In this document: positions 1-10,844 of the stretch, in pieces | Layout of the letters: each line of letters starts with the position of its first letter | Numbering within the stretch: position 1 is the stretch's first letter | DNA from: Miscanthus floridulus | Taxonomy: Eukaryota > Streptophyta > Magnoliopsida > Poales > Poaceae | Direction of reading: 5' to 3' | Assembly: GCF_019320115.1 (NCBI RefSeq) | Contig: NC_089587.1 | Span: forward strand, 100,590,166 to 100,654,165 | Length of the DNA stretch: 64,000 bases | Notes under the pieces: generated by a model | Told to the model about the DNA's origin: nothing | Seen by the model: only the letters and a program-made list of their open reading frames with translations | The model's database searches: none | Translations under genes and position numbers: made by a program

Positions 1-896
1 CGTCCATCCCCTGCTTTGTTGGGGTTGGAAAATTTTAAATTGGTCAAAAAGTGGTCACAAGATCCTCTTTTCGTGGTCACAAGGTTTTTGTCGATTTTGA
101 TCAAGTTTTTTGAAATTTCCACAGGCCACGTCTTTCACTTGTTTAAGCTCATATTTTTTGTGATTACTTCTTTTATGCTCCTAAGTGAAGGAAAAATATA
201 AATGAAATAAAATAAAAAAGTTGAAATTTCCCAAAAAAACAACGATAGCCAAAAAAATAGAAAAAAGAGAGGGGCAAAAGAGGAACAATATCTAGAGGAG
301 CACATAGAGAAGACCAAAGTGAGCTATGTTAGTGTGTGCTGTCTGGTTCCTTGTTTGTGTTGCTGTTTCTATCCACCATACTTGTTTTTCACACACCTGT
401 CTCCTTGCTATCCACCATACTTGCTTGTTTGTTACACACCTGGTACTTGGAGCATTTTAGACTAGCAACGAGAACAAGTACTTTGGACTATAATTCAGCA
501 TTACTTTCTGTTACTAACTTGTGTGCCAGATATACATATTACTCTTTGTTTGCCTTCCAAGCTCCACAAATTCTTCAGATTAGTATAGAAAAAGGGCTTT
601 GCAATCTCGGTACCACTGCCTCACAGGTATTACGAACCAGCCGCCAGTTGTACCACCCACTGCTTGCGTTGGTAAGAACTTTGTAAGAGCTTGGTAAGAC
701 GCTTCCACTTGCTGTGAAAAGTGACACCACTACAACCACGTAGTCATTTGGTAGGGATAACTTTCACCATTTGTTCCTATTTTTTGTGTTTACAAAGGCA
801 TGAGATGATCAGACTAGAGATAACAATCCTAAGGGTTTCAACGAGTGTGTCAGCCAAGAGCAACTACAAGCTGTTGTAGAGGATGCCCAAAAAAGG
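1..896 (+). other. Chromovirus 5' leader, non-coding
   Basis: No gene is supported. The stretch precedes the gag remnant and should be the untranslated leader, since no LTR-like copy of 3967-4879 is visible in it. A short duplication is present around 371-445, where a TATCCACCATACTTG block with a following CACACACCTG occurs twice. The small ORFs here have no recognisable domain. Confidence 0.5.
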
Positions 897-1367
897 ATGA
901 ATGAGGCTGTCAGGAAGGCCATCACTGACGCACTCATTGAACTCAACATTGGCAACAACATGGAGATATTGGACAAACGAATTTCCACGCTAACCGACAA
1001 GGTTACTGAGTTGGAAATATTGGTGGCGGTCAACAACAATGACATCTCCGGCAGCAACACCGATGGTCTCTTGCCAAAAGACATGGTGCATGATGTTGTT
1101 GGGAACATAGATCGAGCAGCCTTCCGACAAGCAAGATTACGATGACGTCTTCGCCGCAACACGACAGGTATGGGTGGTGTCCACCACCATCAAGGTAATA
1201 ATCACCATGTACCCGATGATCCTTATGCTAAGATGAAGTTCATAATACCATCTTTTTCAAGTCATTATGATGCTGAGGGATATCTTGATTGGGAGATGAC
1301 AGTGGAACAAAAGTTTAGTGCCCACCTTGTGCCTGAGCATCATAGAGTTCGACAAGCTACTAGTTTT
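897..1367 (+). pseudogene. Chromovirus gag remnant, N-terminal part only
   Basis: Gag would form the virus-like particle. The frame reads from an ATG at 897 through a coiled-coil-like stretch (repeated I/L spacing with K, R and E), hits a TGA at 1143-1145, and continues in the same frame through a His-rich patch into a segment containing YLDWE, a motif seen in plant gypsy gag proteins. It stops being gag-like at about 1365 and becomes the region just before RT without a frame change. The rest of gag, its CCHC knuckle and the protease are missing, so an internal deletion is inferred. The true start may lie slightly upstream of 897. Confidence 0.7.
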
Positions 1368-2690
1368 CCAGCTGAGATGCCCCCAGGGCTACCACCTATG
1401 AGAGGAATAGAGCATCAAATTGATTTGATTTTAGGAGCAACCTTGCCCAACCATGCTACCTATCGAACCAATCCCGAGGAGACTAAGAAAATTCAGCGAC
1501 AAGTCCAAGACCTTTTGGACCGCGGGTATGTACGTGAAAGCCTTAGTTCTTGTGTCATTCCTGTACTTTTGATTCCTAAGAAAGATGGAACTTGGCGTAT
1601 GTGTGTTGATTGTAGAGCCATCAATAATATTACTATTTGGTATCGTCATCCTATTCCTAGGCTAGACGACATGCTTGATGAGTTGTGTGGTTCTATAATT
1701 TTCACTAAGATTGACTTGCAAAGTGGCTACCACCAGATTAGAATAAAACTTGGAGATGAATGAAAAACTGCGTTTAAAACCAAATTTGGGTTGTATGAGT
1801 GTTTAGTTATGCCTTTTGGTTTAACAAATGCACCTAGCACTTTCATGCGCTTAATGAATGAGGTTTTAAGAGCTTTTATTGGTCATTTTGTGGTAGTTTA
1901 CTTTGATGATATATTGATTTACAACAAGTCTTTTGATGAGCAGATGGATCACTTACGGGCTGTTTTTAATGCTTTACGTGATGCACGTTTATTTGGTAAC
2001 CTTGAGAAGTGCATCTTTTGCACGGATCGAGTTTCTTTTCTTGGCTATGTTGTAACTCCACAGGGAATTGAGGTGGATGACATGAAAATTGAAGCCATAA
2101 AGAGCTAGCCGGTTCCCCAAACCGTCACATAGGTGAGGAGTTTTCTTGGTCTTACAGGATTCTACCACCGCTTCATCAAAGATTTCAGCACCATTGCTGC
2201 CCCATTGCATGAGTGGACGAAGAAAGGGGTGGTGTTTCATTGGGAAAGGCACATGAGGAGTCCTTTGACACTTTGAAGGACAAGCTTACACACGCACCAT
2301 TGCTGCAACTTCCAAACTTTGGTAAGACTTTTGAGCTAGAATGTGATGCTAGTGGAGTTGGCATTAGAGGTGTTTTGATGCAAGATGGTAAACCCATTGC
2401 TTACTTTAGTGAAAAATTGCATGGCTCTGTTCTTAATTATTCCACATATGATAAGGAATTATATGCACTTGTTCGTTCTTTAGAGACGTGGTGTCATTAT
2501 TTGTGGCCTAAAGAATTTGTTATTCATTCTGATCATGAATCGCTTAAGTACCTTCGTTCTCAAAATAATCTGAATCGTAGGCATGCTAAATGGGTTGAAT
2601 TTATTGAATCTTTTCCTTATATTATCAAACACAAGAGAGGGAAGGATAATGTGATTGCTGATGCTTTGTCTAGAAGATATACATTGCTGT
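1368..2690 (+). pseudogene. Chromovirus reverse transcriptase and RNase H, broken
   Basis: RT copies element RNA into DNA. Visible in order are the connecting region (LPPMRGIEHQIDL), the RT palm (IPKKDGTWRMCVD, then the [12 protein letters not shown] block), the catalytic YFDD at 1899-1910, the connection domain and an RNase H beginning near FELECDASG and ending near ADALSRR at about 2690. Breaks: TGA at 1761-1763, TAG at 2106-2108 and at 2130-2132, and a frameshift near 2245-2255. The stops at 1761 and 2106 sit where this family has Trp, consistent with G-to-A changes. The protease normally lying upstream is absent. Confidence 0.85.
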
Positions 2691-4276
2691 CCCAACTTGA
2701 TTGTCGGATTTTTGGTCTTCAATCAATAAAAGAACAATATGTGCTTGATCCTAATTTTAAGGACATGTTGCTTAATTGTAGAGAGGAACGTGCATGGAAT
2801 AAGTTTATGATCAATGATGGGTTTTTGTTTAGAGCTAACCGCCTATGCATTTCAGTTGGTTCCGTTCGTCTTTTGTTGTTGCAAGAGGCACATGGAGGCG
2901 GATTGATGGGACATTTTGGTGCCAAGAAGATGGAGAAGGTGCTGTCCACACACTTCTTTTGGCCAAGGATGAGGCGAGATGTAGAGCGGTACGTGGCTCG
3001 GTGTGCCACATGTCAAAAAGCTAAGTCGTGGTTGAACCCACATGGTTTGTATATGCATCTTCCTATTCCTTCTACTCCTTGGGCTAATATATCTATGGAT
3101 TTTGTGTTGGGTTTGCCAAGGACTAAGAGGGGGAGGGATAGTATTTTTGTGGTGGTTGATAGTTTTTCTAAGATGACATATTTTATTCCTTGTCATAAGA
3201 GCGACGATGCTGTTCATATTGCTAACCTTTTCTTTCAAGAAATTGTTCACTTGCATGGTATGCCTACTATTGTTTTAGATCGCGATGCAAAATTCTTGAG
3301 TCATTTTTGGCGCATGTTGTGGAATAAATTGGGGACCAAGCTGCTGTTTTCTACAACATGTCTTCCCCAAACTGATGGGCAAACTGAGGTTGTGAATCGA
3401 ACATTGTCCACCATGTTGAGAGCAATTTTGAAGCGCAATTTGAAGATGTGGGAAGAGTGTTTGCCGCATGTGGAGTTTGAATATAACAGGGTGGAACATT
3501 CCACCACCAAGGTAAGTCCTTTTTAGGTAGTGTATGGTTTTAACCCCCGTGCTCCTATTAATCTTTTGCCTTTACCTACCACTGAGAGAATACATAGTGA
3601 TGCTAGAGAGTGTGCTGATTTTATTCGTAAGTTGCACGAGACAACTAAAGCAAATATTGAAAGAATGAATGAAAAGTATAGAATTGCTGGTAGTAAAGGT
3701 AGAAAAGAGATTAAACTTGAACCGGGTGATTTGGTTTGGTTACATTTGAGAAAAGATAGATTTCCTGAGCTGTGTAAGTCTAAATTAATGCCAAGAGCAG
3801 CTGATCCTTATAAGATAATTGAGAAAATAAATGATAATGCCTACAAACTTGAGTTGCCACCCGAGTTCGGGGTTAGTCCCACCTTTAACATTGCAGATTT
3901 GAAACCTTATTTGGGAGAAGAAGATGAGCTTAAGTTGAGGACAACTCCATTTCATGAGGGGGAGGATGATGAGGACATCATTCCTTTAGATGTACCCGCT
4001 GATCCTCCAACTGTCATGCAAGGTCCAATGACCCGGGCTAGAATGCGTCAACTCAATTTAGAGGTGAGCTTGTTCTTAAGCGATTCTTTTTATACTTTTG
4101 AGAATAGACTACTACCTAATGATGTTATCTTGCTAAGGAACATTGGAGAGGGTCATGAAGGACTTAGAGGATGTGGTGGAGGTGAAGATGACCAGCAAGG
4201 ACGTCCAACGGGAACCGGAGGCCCGGTCCAACATGATTTTGAGTCTACCTCGACCTCTAGGACCAGTCTGCCTTAA
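2691..4276 (+). pseudogene. Chromovirus integrase and C-terminal tail, one in-frame stop
   Basis: Integrase inserts the cDNA into the genome. The zinc-binding HHCC region ends in CATCQKAK near 3000-3020. The catalytic core follows, with Asp in ISMDF near 3095, Asp in the DRDAKF block near 3280 and Glu in [11 protein letters not shown] near 3380. A TAG at 3524-3526 interrupts the core's end and the same frame resumes at 3530. The C-terminal domain holds the GPY/F-type segment (LEPGDLVWLHLR, then NIADLKPYLGEEDE). The frame continues across the polypurine tract and about 310 bases into the LTR before its TAA at 4276. No classical chromodomain is evident, as expected for a CRM-type tail. Confidence 0.85.
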
Positions 4277-4879
4277 ACCCCTCACCTAGGACACATCTGG
4301 ACTCCATTTTCAATGATACACATATGGATGGAAAGCTAATTTGATAAGGAAACCAATCCAAGTGGTTTCACATCAAAACCTATTCGGAATCAACAGGAAT
4401 CATGGTCACAAGTTAGCATCCAGAATCTACCAGGGTGCTGCGACACCGTCTTTTGGTTCGTTGGACCATGTATCGAGTTTGGACCCATTAGGGGCGCATC
4501 CAGGGGTCTTGCATGACCCTAGAGTCTTCATAAACAGCCACTGCCCCTCCATTAGGGTTTGGGTTTTGCTTAGATTATTCTGTCAAGAACAGTTTCACCT
4601 TTCATCAGTTTATGAGACCTCAACTTCATGAGATTAATCATTCATCTACAATTTGGTTGCGTTCTTTCTTGTTCTTGCTTGTGTTCTTCATCGCGTAGGT
4701 AGGGATTAGCCTTCTTGGCGAGGTCAACCTGGTCTGTGACTCGGTTGATAAATAGAGGAGCTGTGGTGCTAAGATTGCAGGGTTTGATCTTTCGATCTGA
4801 AGCCGGATCGGTGTGTCATTCTTCACCACAACGATAGTTACCACCACCTAACGGAAGATTGGGATCCCCATCCCCATTA
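3967..4879 (+). repeat. 3' LTR of the chromovirus
   Basis: The left edge is set by a purine tract (GAGGGGGAGGA) followed by TGATGAGGAC, and the right edge by CATTA at 4875-4879, a one-base variant of the inverse CATCA. The 913-bp length fits CRM LTRs. The right edge coincides with the point where Tat A gag similarity begins (4880). There is no second copy in the window to align with, so both edges are inferred. Confidence 0.6.
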
Positions 4880-6430
4880 GCTTCCTTGCTGGAGGCATGG
4901 TTAGTGGCAACGTCAAGCAGGTCGTGGGTGGTATGGGGCTTCAGGCATCCAAGCTTATGGATTAGGGACTCACAGGTCGTCCCGGAGAGGAACGCGCTGA
5001 TGATGTCCATGTCGATGACATTAGGGAGGGAGTTGCATCGTTGGGAGAACCTATAGATGTAGTCCCATAGGGACTCACCGGGCTCCTAATGGCAACTTTT
5101 GAGGTCCTAGGTGTTCCCAGGGCGGACATACATCCCTTGGAAATTTCTAACGAAGACCCTATTGAGGTCCGCCCTGTTGCAGATGCTGTTGTGGGGTAGG
5201 AATTCAAGCCATGCCTGAACATGTTCCTCCACACAGATGGGGAGATACTGAATGATGAAATAGTCATCATCCACTCCTCTGGCTCAGCAGGCAAGCTAGA
5301 AATCTTTGAGCCAAATACCAGGGTTTGTCTCTCTAGTGTACTTGGTAATGTTGGTGGACAGTCAGAAGTGCTATGGGAACAGCGCTCTCCGGATACGCCG
5401 GTCTAAGGACCATGGCCCCAGACCCTTAGGGCTAGGACTTTGGTCATTCGGTCGGTGACCGTGCCTGGGGCATGTTTCGCTGCTCCCCTCGATGGTTTGA
5501 CTGGGATTTGTGTCACCTGCTCTTGCTGCCGCCTGATGGACATCATCATTGTGTTGGGCCCAATGCTGGTTGTTGATGATGTTGCAAGCATCCCGGTGCA
5601 GACTAGGCCACTCATGTACCGGTGGTTGGTGTGGAGTAGGTGCCAGGTCGGACCATGGCGTGGCTACCATCCTCCCAGGCCGCACCTGGTGGCTATAGCT
5701 GTGAGCGGATGGAGCAATCCGTCTGGCATGTCCCTGTTCCCTTGGTGGGGAGAGAGGGCGTGTGTCGGAGTCATGATGTGGAGCTTTCTACCTACTGAAC
5801 AGCGGCAGCTTCTACTAGAACCCAGAGGTTCCGGTAGACTGCCCGCTCCTGGGGGTCAATGGGCTTAGGAATGCCGCGTAGAAGCATTGCCACAGCGGCG
5901 ATGTTCTGGCCAGCCCGAGCGAACTATGGGAGATCATCCCCGTCGTTCTTGATGTCATGTTGGACCTGACGGGCGTGACCTTAGGCGCCACCCGCCGGGC
6001 CATGCGCATAGGGCGCAACGTGCTGTACCGAATGCACCAACGCAGGCGGTGACTGGTTCTACCATTGTTGTCGTAATTCCTCAGTGTGCGCTCATGCAGA
6101 CGTGAGGGCCCCTACATGTGGGTCTAGAGGGGTGTGAGTCTGCATAGATTCCACAACCACCGGCGGCTATCCTTGAGCGTCCACCATAGTGCACTCCTAG
6201 GACAGATGGTGGCGAGGTGCCACATCGCTGATGCTGGAGCCGTCGCTCTCACCCTCATCATCCGGGAGTTCACGGAGAGTGGTAGGAGCGTAGTTCGCCA
6301 TTTCCATGAATTTGGATGTGAGGGGGGATGGCACCAGCATCCTTCGGAGCCCCTGTGCGTACGCATCCATGGAGGACGCAAGGCTGTAGGGGAACCGATC
6401 ATACAGTGTTTGTGGCGTGGGCAGTACAGT
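4880..6430 (-). pseudogene. Tat element A gag, broken by stops
   Basis: The coding frame, seen by comparison with element B, contains the Tat gag core DDDYFIIQYLP, a following AWLEFLP block, the RNFQGMYVRP segment, and MDIISAFLSGTTCESL near the break. The gag would package element RNA. Several in-frame stops lie upstream of the core, and one follows RPGNT, at positions where element relatives have Trp, Gln or Arg, so it is not functional. The frame ends at 4880, where it runs into the chromovirus LTR and gives a chimeric ORF of no meaning. ORFs in the other frames here are shadows. Confidence 0.75.
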
Positions 6431-6832
6431 CCCTCCAGATGATCAGCAGGAGACAGTAGATAAAGAGTAAATAACAGTACGCATATTACTTACTATGGGT
6501 TTTGAGCAGAGAGTTTGCTTGGAATGAAGCGTAGATGCCGTGTCATCGAAGTCGTGCATCCTGAAGTCAATGGAGGGTGCCCCTCCGATGGGTGCTAGGA
6601 CATGAGCCTCCTCGCGGAGGTGTAGTACGCTGAGCCAGTCGGTGACAAAGTCTAGGCTTCTGAAGAGGAAGGCCTAGGATGGCTCGAAGACTGGTGGAAC
6701 CCGCATCCCAACTAGTGGGGGAGCGGGAAACTCGAGCGAGCTAAAGCGAATCGTATCGCCTGATCCCGCCATAGCGAGGGTGGTGGAAAAGTGGGCCATC
6801 CGATGACCAAAAAGTGTTAAACATACAACGTC

Positions 6833-6851
6833 TTCCCCATAGACGGCGCCA
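6833..6851 (-). promoter_or_regulatory. Primer-binding site of Tat A
   Basis: On the minus strand TGGCGCCGTCTATGGGGAA lies 2 nt after the LTR end (CATCAACA at 6854). TGGCGCC starts are typical primer-binding sites of Tat-type elements; the tRNA partner cannot be decided from sequence alone. Element B has lost this site. Confidence 0.75.
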
Positions 6852-6853
6852 AC

Positions 6854-8107
6854 TGTTGATGCAGAAAGTGACCAACAAGTAAATATTTGTTGTTTTGCCA
6901 CATGTTGTGATCGGAGGTGGCCTAACACTCAATGACACAAGGTTTATACTGGTTCAGGCAATATGCCCTATGTCTAGTTTGAGTCGGTTGGTGACTTTAT
7001 TCCTGAGCCTAGGTGCTCAAAGTTTGCAGTGGGGTTACAAACGAGAAGGAGAAAGATGGGGTGTGCGAGTGGTCCGGTCAGCTCCGGTCGGAAGGGTCAA
7101 GAGCGACAGGAGCTCCTCTATGAGCTAAGTGTTCAAGCGTGTACTTGAGGTTTGAACCTAGCGGTTCTGTGGTTGTGAGCTAGTGAACTTGATCGATCTG
7201 GATTAGCTTGTATGAACCTGAATCAATTGAGTCTCTTGGGAGAGAGCGCCTCCCCTTTTATAGATGAAGGGGATGGCCTTACAAGTGAGAGGGAGAGAGT
7301 ACGTATGCTTCTAAGTCTTGTTGCCCACGCCAGTGGGTACAGGATGATGGTACGCACCCACAACACTGTTGGATGTCAGATTCATGTGGGAGGTTATGTC
7401 GTCTTTGTTCGGGTATGGCAGATGTCGGTACCTACAAATATTGTTGATGCCTAGAGGCATGTGAGGAGTTTCACCATGTTCGCTCGGTACGGTAAATCCC
7501 AACACCCACAGCACTATCGATGCCTAGGAGCATGTGGGGGGCCTTACTGTATGAAAGTTTAATCGGCGCCCACAATACTGTAGAGGAAAGTGTCGGCGCC
7601 TACAACACTATTTGTGTCAGGGCGGTTGCAGAGTACTATTCCTACAGGTGTATAGGGTACGGTCCCTGGTATCATGGTTTGACTTGAGCACCTTGCCTTA
7701 CTTTCTCCGTTCGTTCCCTGGTCCTTTCTGGGCGGGCATCCCCAGTCGGTTGGTCCTAGTCGGCTCTGGTTGCACTAGTTGGAGAAGAGCAGTGAGCAGG
7801 GACTTTGCATACCTAGTCAGAGATGTGGGGTCAAAGTCGGAGGTAGTGCTTTGCTAGGCCTCTCGATCGGAGAGACTGTCCGAAGGTGGCTAGAGACCGA
7901 AGTGAGCACTCGGGTCAGAGAGGTGGGATAGAGTCAACAAGCGAGCGTTGTTCCTCCTTGGCTAGACCTTCTGGTCGGTGACTAGACTGCCCTTCTGGCC
8001 TGTTGTTTAGACTCTTGGGCTGGCCCAAGAGTTGTGCGCTATCTGCTTGGGCTGAGCCTTTGTGGGGAAGTCGGTCCACGAGGGACCCCAAGTTTATGAA
8101 CCCAACA
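6854..8107 (-). repeat. 5' LTR of Tat A (1254 bp)
   Basis: It begins TGTTGGGTTCATAAAC (minus strand, 8107) and ends TTTCTGCATCAACA (6854), with TG/CA ends. The whole LTR aligns by eye with LTR C (9506-10844), LTR B 5' (10845-11843) and LTR B 3' (18553-19777). It carries a TATAAAAG box (complement of 7255-7262) followed by a CTCTC-rich start region. Confidence 0.85.
7255..7262 (-). promoter_or_regulatory. TATA box of LTR A
   Basis: TATAAAAG on the minus strand, inside a CTATAAAAGGGG block that recurs at the same place in LTR C (10445), LTR B 5' (11691) and LTR B 3' (19369). It marks the expected U3/R start of the element transcript. Confidence 0.7.
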
Positions 8108-8754
8108 CATTCATTCATCCATTCTCATACACACATTCACACATTCATCCATGCACGCATTCATTCATCCCATACATCCGAAGCATCGCATATACAGTTA
8201 AATGCATCATAATGCTCCGTGTTGCATCATGAAGCGGCAGTTGCCTCATTCAACATGAGAAACAACCGACTAGGGTTCAAAGGCTAGCCCATGAAGGGCT
8301 TAAGGACGCCTCACATCAAATAGAGCTAGGGGAGAAAACATAGATGAGCCCCATTGGCCCTCACCCATTCTGCTCCAAAGCAGACAGGGTCATCTAAACC
8401 TTCTTGTTTGATCCTAACCTCGAGCCATGCCCACAGAATCTCCATCAAGGGGAGGCTAGCGGTTCACCTGGGTCAGTCTCTGAAACAACCCAGGCATCTG
8501 TCGGGACACGGGTTAAGGAGCAGTGGAATGCCACATGAGGGCTATGCCGATCCCATCATGAATGACAGACCCGGATTTCACTCGAACGTGCCCGTTAGCG
8601 AGCTCACCGAGCGCATCACTCGAGCCATCGAAGCAAGTGACGTTAGCTCAAAACCTCTAATTGTGGAAACCACGGATGGGGTAATGCACGAAACTCAACC
8701 AATCCCTTCCGAGCCCAACGAGGCTCAAGGGCTTGAAATGCCCAACACCTCAGC

Positions 8755-9180
8755 ATGACCTTGGCTACGCCAAGATCTGTGACTCTGACTCGCCTGATCC
8801 CTCAGTGCGTCCAATGCCTGGATCCATGACTCTGACTCACCTGATCCCATAGCGCGCCCGATGCCTGGATCCATGACTCTAACTCACCCGATCCCTTAGT
8901 GTGCCCAATGCTTGGATCCATGACTCTGACTCACCCGATCCCTTAGTGCATCTGACGCCTAGATCCATGACTCCAACTCGGCCAATCCCTCAGTGCGCCC
9001 AAATGCTTGGATGTGTCCGGCACCTGACATCCATGACTCCAACTCGCCTGATCCCTTGGCTACGCTTGATGCCTGGATCTATGACTCTGACTCACCCAAA
9101 CCCTTGGCGCACCCAATCCTTGGTCGACAACTCTGTCTTGCCTAATCCCTTAGTTGCGACCAAACGCCTAGGACCATGGT
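8755..9180 (+). repeat. Minisatellite, about 47-bp unit, in Tat C 3' region
   Basis: Eight or nine diverged units of the pattern GGATCCATGACTCTGACTCA followed by a CGATCCC and GCGC/TGCGCCC segment. Unit length is about 47 bp in the best-preserved copies and varies in later ones. It sits where element B has a different tandem array. Confidence 0.8.
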
Positions 9181-9239
9181 CTTAGAAATGATGGGTCAAA
9201 AACTAGAAAGAGGAGGCTATGCCGACCAAGGTGTGCACA

Positions 9240-9505
9240 CACACACCCACTGACAAAACCCCTAGGCAATTCTGCCCAAATCACCCAGGGGCTCGGGGGC
9301 TACACCCACGGGTGCGCTCGTGTGCACCCACCGTCAAAACAAAAAATTCCCCCATGGGCAACACAAAACCCGCCCTGGACGATTTTACCCGAGTCACCCA
9401 GGGGCTCAGGGGCTACACCCACGGGTGCACTCACGCGCACCCACCATCAAAACGAAAAATCCCCTAGACGATTCTATCTAAATCGCCTGGGGTCTCGGGG
9501 GCTCC
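9240..9505 (+). repeat. Polypurine/palindrome modules preceding LTR C
   Basis: Two units of roughly 110 bp plus a partial third. Each has a G-rich tract (GGGGCTCGGGGGC or GGGGCTCAGGGGC), then ACACCCAC and a near-palindrome GGGTGCRCTC...GCACCC (9310-9329 and 9423-9442). The last tract, at about 9488-9505, directly abuts the LTR and should be the functional polypurine tract. Confidence 0.7.
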
Positions 9506-10387
9506 TATCGAGTTCATAAACCCAGGGTCCATCATGAACCTGCTTCCCAGCAAAAGCTTGGCCCAGCAGACAACATTACGAACAACACGCAACTCCTGGG
9601 TCGAACCAAAATGCCTAAACGATAGGCCAGAAGGGCAACCCAATCTCTAGCCAGAAGGCCTGGCCAAGAAGGAACGACACTCGCTTCTGACTCTGGCCTA
9701 CCTCTCTGACAGGAAGGCCTGGCCAAGGAGGAACAACGCTCGCCTCTAACTTTGGCCCACCTCTCTGACTGGAAGGCCTCGCTTCTGACTTTGGCCCACC
9801 TCTCCAACTAGAAGGCCTGGCCAAGGAGGAACGATGCTTGCTTCCGACTCTGACCTGCCTCTCCAACCGAAAGGCCTCGCTTTTGACTCTGACCCATGTC
9901 TCCGACCGAGGATGCATCGGACCTCTGCTTACAGCTCTTCTCTGACTGGCGTAGTTGGAGCCGACTGGGACCGACCGACCGGGGATGCCCACTCGATGAA
10001 GACCCAGGAAATGGGCAGAGCAAGTAAGGTAGGGTGCTCAAGTCAACCGCAATACTAAGTACTACACCCTATACACCTATAGGATAGTACCGATAGGGCA
10101 TGTTAGAAGGGTGCCCTACAACCTTCCAGGCATCCCTGTCAGAACCCAAGTAGTGTTGTGGGTACCAACGTTTACCCTATAGTGTTGTGGGCGCCATCAA
10201 TTCCCATCCCAGGCAAACATGGTAAAACCCCCACATGCCTCTAGGCATCAAACAGTGTTATGGGCGCCGTCTTTTGCTGTACATCATGAACACGGTAAAA
10301 ACTCCCACATGTGTCTGGGCCTCAATAGTGTTGTGGGTGCCTACAAATCACCTTATACCCGATGGCATGGGCAACAAGACTAGGTGG

Positions 10388-10423
10388 CACACACACACAC
10401 ACACACACTCTCTCTCTCTCTCT
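10388..10423. repeat. (CA)n(CT)n microsatellite in LTR C
   Basis: About ten CA units followed by about seven CT units, just upstream of the TATA box. LTRs A and B have only ACTCTCTCCCTCTC here, so the repeat expanded in this copy. Confidence 0.9.
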
Positions 10424-10444
10424 TGTAAAGCCATCCCCTTCATC

Positions 10445-10452
10445 TATAAAAG
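10445..10452 (+). promoter_or_regulatory. TATA box of LTR C
   Basis: TATAAAAG followed by GGGATGCACTCTCTC, in the same position as in LTRs A and B. Confidence 0.65.
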
Positions 10453-10839
10453 GGGATGCACTCTCTCTAAAGTGAGGACGATCAACTCACATGACAATCG
10501 AAAGATTCAAACAACCAATGATCGATTCACCCTCTGCTAGCTTTAGACACTCTAAAGCTACATAGAGCACATGCTAGAACACTTAGCACACGTTAGAGTT
10601 CCTGTCACTCTCGACCCTTTGGTCCGGAGTCCGACCAGACCTCTGATACCCTCCATCTTTCTACCTCTCGTTTGTAACCCCACAGCAAACTTCGAGCACC
10701 TAAGCTCAGGAATAAAGTCACAAACTGACTCAAACTAGACATAGGGCATGTTACCAGAACTAGTATAGACCCTATGTCATTGAGTGCTAGGCCACATCCG
10801 ATCACAACGTACGACAAAATGACAAATATTTACTAGTTG

Positions 10840-10844
10840 GTCAC
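10840..10844. other. Left target-site duplicate of Tat B (GTCAC)
   Basis: GTCAC directly precedes TGTTGGATTC, the start of element B. The same five bases follow its last base at 19778-19782. Five-base duplications are normal for LTR elements. Confidence 0.75.

Larger units (their letters stand above)
1..4879 (+). mobile_element. CRM-like Ty3/gypsy chromovirus, 5' LTR outside window
   Basis: Leader, gag remnant, RT, RNase H, integrase and 3' LTR follow one another on the plus strand. The pol motifs are Ty3/gypsy: YFDD in RT, an HHCC zinc finger and a D,D,E integrase. The coding frame runs past the polypurine tract into the 3' LTR, which is characteristic of the CRM clade of centromere-associated chromoviruses. 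The element carries five in-frame stops, one frameshift and a large gag-to-RT deletion, so it cannot make its own proteins. The right end abuts the gag of Tat element A, which it appears to interrupt. CRM assignment is from family knowledge; another chromovirus clade is possible. Confidence 0.8.
4880..8107 (-). mobile_element. Tat-lineage Ty3/gypsy element A, 5' part
   Basis: Read on the minus strand this is a 5' LTR (8107 to 6854), a primer-binding site, a leader and gag. It matches plus-strand element B over the LTR and over gag (compare 4880-6430 with 11850-13330). Gag stops matching exactly where the chromovirus LTR ends, so A is probably interrupted there and not truncated. The LTR starts TGTTGGGTTCATAAAC at 8107 and is followed outward by CATTC (8108-8112), the expected 5-bp target duplicate. 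PR, RT, IN and the 3' LTR are predicted left of the window. Confidence 0.85.
8108..9505 (+). mobile_element. 3' non-coding region of Tat element C
   Basis: No gene. The block aligns in the same orientation with 17050-18552 of element B: a CATTCATTCATCC-rich stretch, a region with GAAGCGGTAGTTGCCTCATTC (GAAGCGGCAG here) and AACATAGATGAGCCCC, a minisatellite, and the modules before the LTR. It therefore belongs to a plus-strand Tat element whose 5' portion is cut off at 8107 by inserted element A. The ORF at 8354-8758 has no domain and no counterpart in B. Confidence 0.75.
9506..10844 (+). repeat. 3' LTR of Tat C, interrupted near its end by element B
   Basis: It begins TATCGAGTTCATAAAC, a variant of the family start TGTTGGATTCATAAAC, and aligns along its length with LTR A. 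It stops at GTTGGTCAC, 14 bases short of the family end. The missing bases are found after element B at 19783-19796. It holds the TATAAAAG box at 10445-10452 and a CA/CT microsatellite. Confidence 0.8.

Noticed and set aside
8354..8758. 134-aa plus-strand ORF in Tat C 3' region
   Set aside because: No domain, and the homologous region of Tat B has no matching open frame.
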